DNA from: Zhihengliuella sp.
Lineage (GTDB): Bacteria; Actinomycetota; Actinomycetes; Actinomycetales; Micrococcaceae
Assembly: GCF_031178195.1 (NCBI RefSeq)
Contig: NZ_JAPSJL010000004.1
Coordinates: 186,001 to 250,000, forward strand
DNA: 64,000 nt
Reading direction: 5' to 3'
Shown here piece by piece: positions 61,381 through 64,000 of this stretch. The position numbers were made by a program, and so were the translations under genes. The notes under the pieces were generated by a model that searched no databases, was not told the origin of the DNA, and was given only the letters and a program-made list of their open reading frames with translations. How positions within the stretch are numbered: the first letter of the stretch is position 1; each line of letters begins with the position of its first letter.

Positions 61381-62856
61381 GTGGGCATCGTCAAAGACAT
61401 CCGCCAGTCCTCGAGACTGAGCCTCATGGTCGCGGCCGCCGCCGCCACCCTCGGGATCATCTACGGCTACGACTCCTCGAACATCGCCGGAGCGCTGCTG
61501 TTCATCACGGACGAGTTCACGCTCTCCGTGGCCCAGCAGCAGACGGTGACCACCGCCGTCGTCATCGGCGAGATCTTCGGCGCGCTCTTCGCCGGCGCCC
61601 TCTCCAACCGGATCGGCCGCAAGTGGACCATGGTCCTCGTCGCCGTCACGTACGCGGCGTTCTCCCTGCTCTCCGGTCTCGCGTGGGCCGTGCCGGTCCT
61701 GATCGGCGCCCGGTTCCTGCTCGGCATCACCATCGGCGTCTCCGTGGTGGTGGTCCCCGTCTACGTGGCCGAGTCCGCGCCCGCCAAGGTCCGCGGCGCG
61801 TTCCTGGTGCTGTACCAGGTGGCCACGGTGGTCGGCATCATCCTGGGCTACCTCATCGCCTGGGCCCTCGCCGCCGGAGAGAACTGGCGCTGGATGCTCG
61901 CCGCGGCGTTCATCCCCGGGGTCGTCATCACGCTCCTGCTCGTCAAGCTCCCGGACACCGCCCGCTGGTATGCCATGCGCGGACGGTACGACGACGCCCG
62001 GCGCACCCTCGAGCGCGTCGAGCCCGACGCCGTCCTCGTCGAGAAGGAGCTCGCCGAGATGCGCCAGGCGAACGAGTCGACCACGAAGAACGATTGGCGC
62101 GCGCTGCTGCGCAAGCCCTACCTGCGAGCCTCCGTCTTCGTCGTCGGGCTCGGCTTCTTCGTCCAGATCACGGGCATCAACGCGATCGTCTACTACTCGC
62201 CGCGGATCTTCGAGGCCATGGGCTTCACCGGCAACGCCGCCCTGCTGGGCCTGCCGGCGCTCGTCCAGGTCGCCGGGCTGCTCGCCGTCTTCGTGTCTTT
62301 CAGCGTCATCGACCGCATGGGCCGCCGCCCGGTCCTGCTCACCGGCATCGGCATCATGGTCGCGGCCAATGCGCTGCTCGTCGCGACGTTCCTGGCCGGG
62401 GACGACTTCGGCGGGTTCCGCACCGTCCTCGGGTTCGTCGGCCTGATCCTCTTCACGGTCGGCTTCACCTTCGGCTTCGGCTCGCTCGTGTGGGTCTACG
62501 CCGGCGAGTCGATGCCGTCGCACCTGCGCTCGCTCGGCGCCAGCGCCATGCTGACCGCCAACCTCATGGCCAACGCCGCCGTCGCCGCGATCTTCCTGAC
62601 GCTGCTGACGCAGCTCGGCGGGGCCGGGACGTTCGTGGTCTTCGGGGCCCTCGCCGCCGCGGCATTCGTCTTCGTCCACCGGCTCGCCCCCGAGACCAAG
62701 AACCGGCCGCTGGAGGATATCTCCGAGTTCTGGGAGAACGGCGGATCCTGGCCGCACGAGCTCGTCGCGGCCGGCGCCGCGGACGCCGCCGGAACCGCCG
62801 GTGCGCCGAGGGCAGCCGGCACCGACCGCACCGACCGCACCGGCGGCGCGGAGTGA
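61381..62856 (+). CDS. MFS sugar porter (sugar/H+ symporter) of the nag cluster
   Basis: The 491-aa protein has 12 helices and the sugar-porter signatures: YGYDSSNIAGALLF early, NRIGRKWTM as motif A, VPVYVAESAPAKVRG, the QITGINAIVYYSP substrate block, and the PETKNRPLEDI ending of the family. It imports a monosaccharide with protons. Its place between a DasR-like operator and a BadF-type kinase suggests N-acetylglucosamine or glucosamine. GTG 61381 follows GGAAGGA. The C-terminal 30 residues are Ala/Gly/Thr-rich and disordered, and its stop overlaps the kinase start as GTGA. Confidence 0.9.
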   Translation: MGIVKDIRQSSRLSLMVAAAAATLGIIYGYDSSNIAGALLFITDEFTLSVAQQQTVTTAVVIGEIFGALFAGALSNRIGRKWTMVLVAVTYAAFSLLSGLAWAVPVLIGARFLLGITIGVSVVVVPVYVAESAPAKVRGAFLVLYQVATVVGIILGYLIAWALAAGENWRWMLAAAFIPGVVITLLLVKLPDTARWYAMRGRYDDARRTLERVEPDAVLVEKELAEMRQANESTTKNDWRALLRKPYLRASVFVVGLGFFVQITGINAIVYYSPRIFEAMGFTGNAALLGLPALVQVAGLLAVFVSFSVIDRMGRRPVLLTGIGIMVAANALLVATFLAGDDFGGFRTVLGFVGLILFTVGFTFGFGSLVWVYAGESMPSHLRSLGASAMLTANLMANAAVAAIFLTLLTQLGGAGTFVVFGALAAAAFVFVHRLAPETKNRPLEDISEFWENGGSWPHELVAAGAADAAGTAGAPRAAGTDRTDRTGGAE

Positions 62857-63905
62857 GCCCCCGGGAGGCGGCGGGCGCCGTCGTCGGAGCGGGTGCCCTC
62901 GCCGGACCGGATGCAACGGCGGGACGGGGCGCCGTGGTCGGCCTGGACATCGGCGGCTCGAAAACGCACGCCGTCCTCACCCTCGGCGGCGAGACCGTCG
63001 CGGAGGTGCTGGCCGGCAGCGCCAACCCGTCCTCGGTGGGCGCCGAGGAGGCCGAACGTCAGCTCGCCGGCGTCCTCACCCGGCTCCTGGACGGGCAGCC
63101 GGCCCCCGCGCACGTCTGCGCGGGGGTGGCCGGCGCGGACTCCGAGCGGGCACGGGCGGACTTCGCCCGGCTCCTCGCGCGTCACGCCCCCGGCGCAGGG
63201 GTGAGCGTGGTGCACGACTCCGCCCTGCTCCTCGCCGCCGCGGGCTTGGACGAGGGCATCGCCCTGATCGCCGGCACCGGCTCGGTGGCCTGGGGCCGCC
63301 GCACCGGCGTCGTGCCAGAGGGCGACCGGGAGGCCCGGATCGGCGGGTGGGGCTACCTCCTCGGCGACGAGGGCAGCGGCTACTGGGTGGCCCGGGCGGC
63401 GGTCCGGCACGCGCTGGAGCGACTCGACCTCGGCGACGGGCCGGACCGGCTCGCCCAGGACCTCACGGCCGACTGCGGCCTGCAGGACGTCGAGGACCTG
63501 CTGGGCCACTTCTACGCGCGGCCCGAGCGCAACTACTGGGCCAGCCGGTCCCGCGTGGTGTTCGAGCTCGCCGCGGCCGGCGACCCGGCCGCGAATGTCA
63601 TCGTCGCCGGAGCGGCAGACGCCCTGGCGTACCTGGTGGCCCGTGTGGCCGGCCGCCTCGAATGCGGCGGCGGGGCGGGTGCCGGGGGCGGCGGAGGGAA
63701 GGCCGGGGACGACGGCGGCGCGCGCCTGCCGGTGGTCCTCGCCGGTGGCATGGCGGTCAACCAGCCCCTGCTCCAGCGCCAGCTGCGCGCCCGGCTGGAC
63801 GGCCACGGCCTGACCGACGTGCGCGTCCTCGACGTCGACCCCGTCCACGGCGCCGCCCGCCTCGCGGCGCAGGCGGCGGCCGCGGCGCCGTCGCCGACTG
63901 TCTAG
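62853..63905 (+). CDS. BadF/BadG-family N-acetylglucosamine kinase
   Basis: The 350-aa ASKHA-fold kinase has VVGLDIGGSKTHAVL as phosphate 1 loop, VCAGVAGADSERA, ALIAGTGSVAWG as phosphate 2, and GGWGYLLGDEGSGYWV, the BadF/BadG block seen in GlcNAc kinases. The adenosine motif is VLAGGMAVNQPLLQ. It would phosphorylate imported GlcNAc or glucosamine at O6. A Gly-rich loop (about residues 268-285) is unusual. The start GTG 62853 overlaps the porter stop. The first 28 residues are Ala/Gly-rich, so a later start is possible. nagB follows after 28 bases. Confidence 0.9.
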   Translation: MSPREAAGAVVGAGALAGPDATAGRGAVVGLDIGGSKTHAVLTLGGETVAEVLAGSANPSSVGAEEAERQLAGVLTRLLDGQPAPAHVCAGVAGADSERARADFARLLARHAPGAGVSVVHDSALLLAAAGLDEGIALIAGTGSVAWGRRTGVVPEGDREARIGGWGYLLGDEGSGYWVARAAVRHALERLDLGDGPDRLAQDLTADCGLQDVEDLLGHFYARPERNYWASRSRVVFELAAAGDPAANVIVAGAADALAYLVARVAGRLECGGGAGAGGGGGKAGDDGGARLPVVLAGGMAVNQPLLQRQLRARLDGHGLTDVRVLDVDPVHGAARLAAQAAAAAPSPTV

Positions 63906-63933
63906 CACCAGACCAGATCCCAGGAGAACTATC

Positions 63934-64000
63934 GTGCAGGTTGTCATCGCCCCCACCGGCGCCGAGGTCGGGCGCCTCGCCGCCGCCAAGGTCGCCTCCG
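63934..64000 (+). CDS. nagB: Glucosamine-6-phosphate deaminase, N-terminal fragment
   Basis: Only 22 codons are in the window. They begin VQVVIAPTGAEVGRLAAAKV, the usual NagB N-terminus (a strand, then the AxxVGRLAA helix). AGGAGAAC stands just before GTG 63934, 28 bases after the kinase stop. NagB turns glucosamine-6-phosphate into fructose-6-phosphate and ammonia. With the kinase and porter upstream it completes most of an amino-sugar pathway; a nagA deacetylase may follow outside the window. Confidence 0.85.
   Translation, partial: MQVVIAPTGAEVGRLAAAKVAS

Overview
The window is GC-rich throughout (I estimate about 70%) and is packed with short-spaced, mostly co-directional genes that use G/C-ending codons and many GTG starts. 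The gene content points to a high-GC actinobacterium, most likely a Micrococcales/Micrococcaceae-type soil or skin organism. It includes a mycothiol-dependent isomerase family member, a DUF222/HNH (13E12) protein, DUF2637, DUF3618 and DUF4235 proteins, an LAxTG-anchored surface enzyme and DasR-like operators. The genus cannot be fixed from sequence reading alone. No rRNA, tRNA, CRISPR array, intact insertion sequence or replication origin was found.

Layout: 1-3.2 kb holds the 3' end of a malic enzyme with a strong terminator, a CitE-like lyase, a cyclodeaminase-fold protein and an exonuclease-BRCT fusion. 3.2-9.3 kb is housekeeping: a methyltransferase, an NAD(P)-binding protein, a K+ channel, a YcnI-type copper protein with a membrane neighbour, an SRAP (YedK/HMCES) protein and a NagD-type phosphatase. 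At 9.3-12.5 kb a fumarylacetoacetase-family hydrolase faces a TetR-MFS efflux pair across two tandem palindromic operators. 12.5-14 kb encodes a small membrane protein and a His-rich BNR-repeat lipoprotein.

15-17.7 kb looks like a glutarate module: glutaryl-CoA dehydrogenase, a LysR regulator and a family III CoA-transferase. The next operon (17.7-20.7 kb) carries a second acyl-CoA dehydrogenase, an SDR and a hydroxyacid dehydrogenase behind a perfect 8+6+8 bp palindrome. 20.9-22.5 kb is a compositional outlier: a lower-GC PD-(D/E)XK-like protein followed by a DUF2637 protein whose stop codon lies in a 20-bp tandem repeat. After a maleylpyruvate-isomerase-like gene comes a 508-bp hairpin-rich gap, then a four-gene envelope cassette (holin-X, DUF3618, DUF4235, YihY/BrkB).

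26.3-34.2 kb is a lactose/galactose cluster: galE, a divergent DeoR regulator, lacZ, galT and galK. 34.2-41 kb holds an SGNH hydrolase remnant, a LysE exporter, a two-part Pth2 protein, a coupled hydroxyacid dehydrogenase-esterase pair, a DUF222/HNH protein and an untracked 54-aa acidic protein. 41-46.4 kb pairs a cyclohexadienyl-dehydratase-like lipoprotein with a coupled sirtuin, next to a trkH-kdpD-kdpE potassium cluster in which KdpD lacks its N-terminal sensor half. 46.7-51.6 kb has a Rieske ferredoxin and its reductase, an aminotransferase and a thioesterase ending in a 33-bp duplication. 50.7-57.1 kb is a polyol/sugar uptake and oxidation operon (AraC, SDR, binding protein, two permeases, Zn-dehydrogenase; no ATPase gene). 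57-60.4 kb holds a sortase-type 5'-nucleotidase and a membrane protein. From 60.5 kb to the end lies an N-acetylglucosamine cluster: GntR regulator, sugar porter, BadF-type kinase and the first codons of nagB, behind DasR-like sites.

No complete new system could be proven. The most unusual items are the DasR-like nag control region, the coupled dehydratase/sirtuin pair, the nested hairpin upstream of trkH, the low-GC nuclease-like gene and the structured 508-bp gap.
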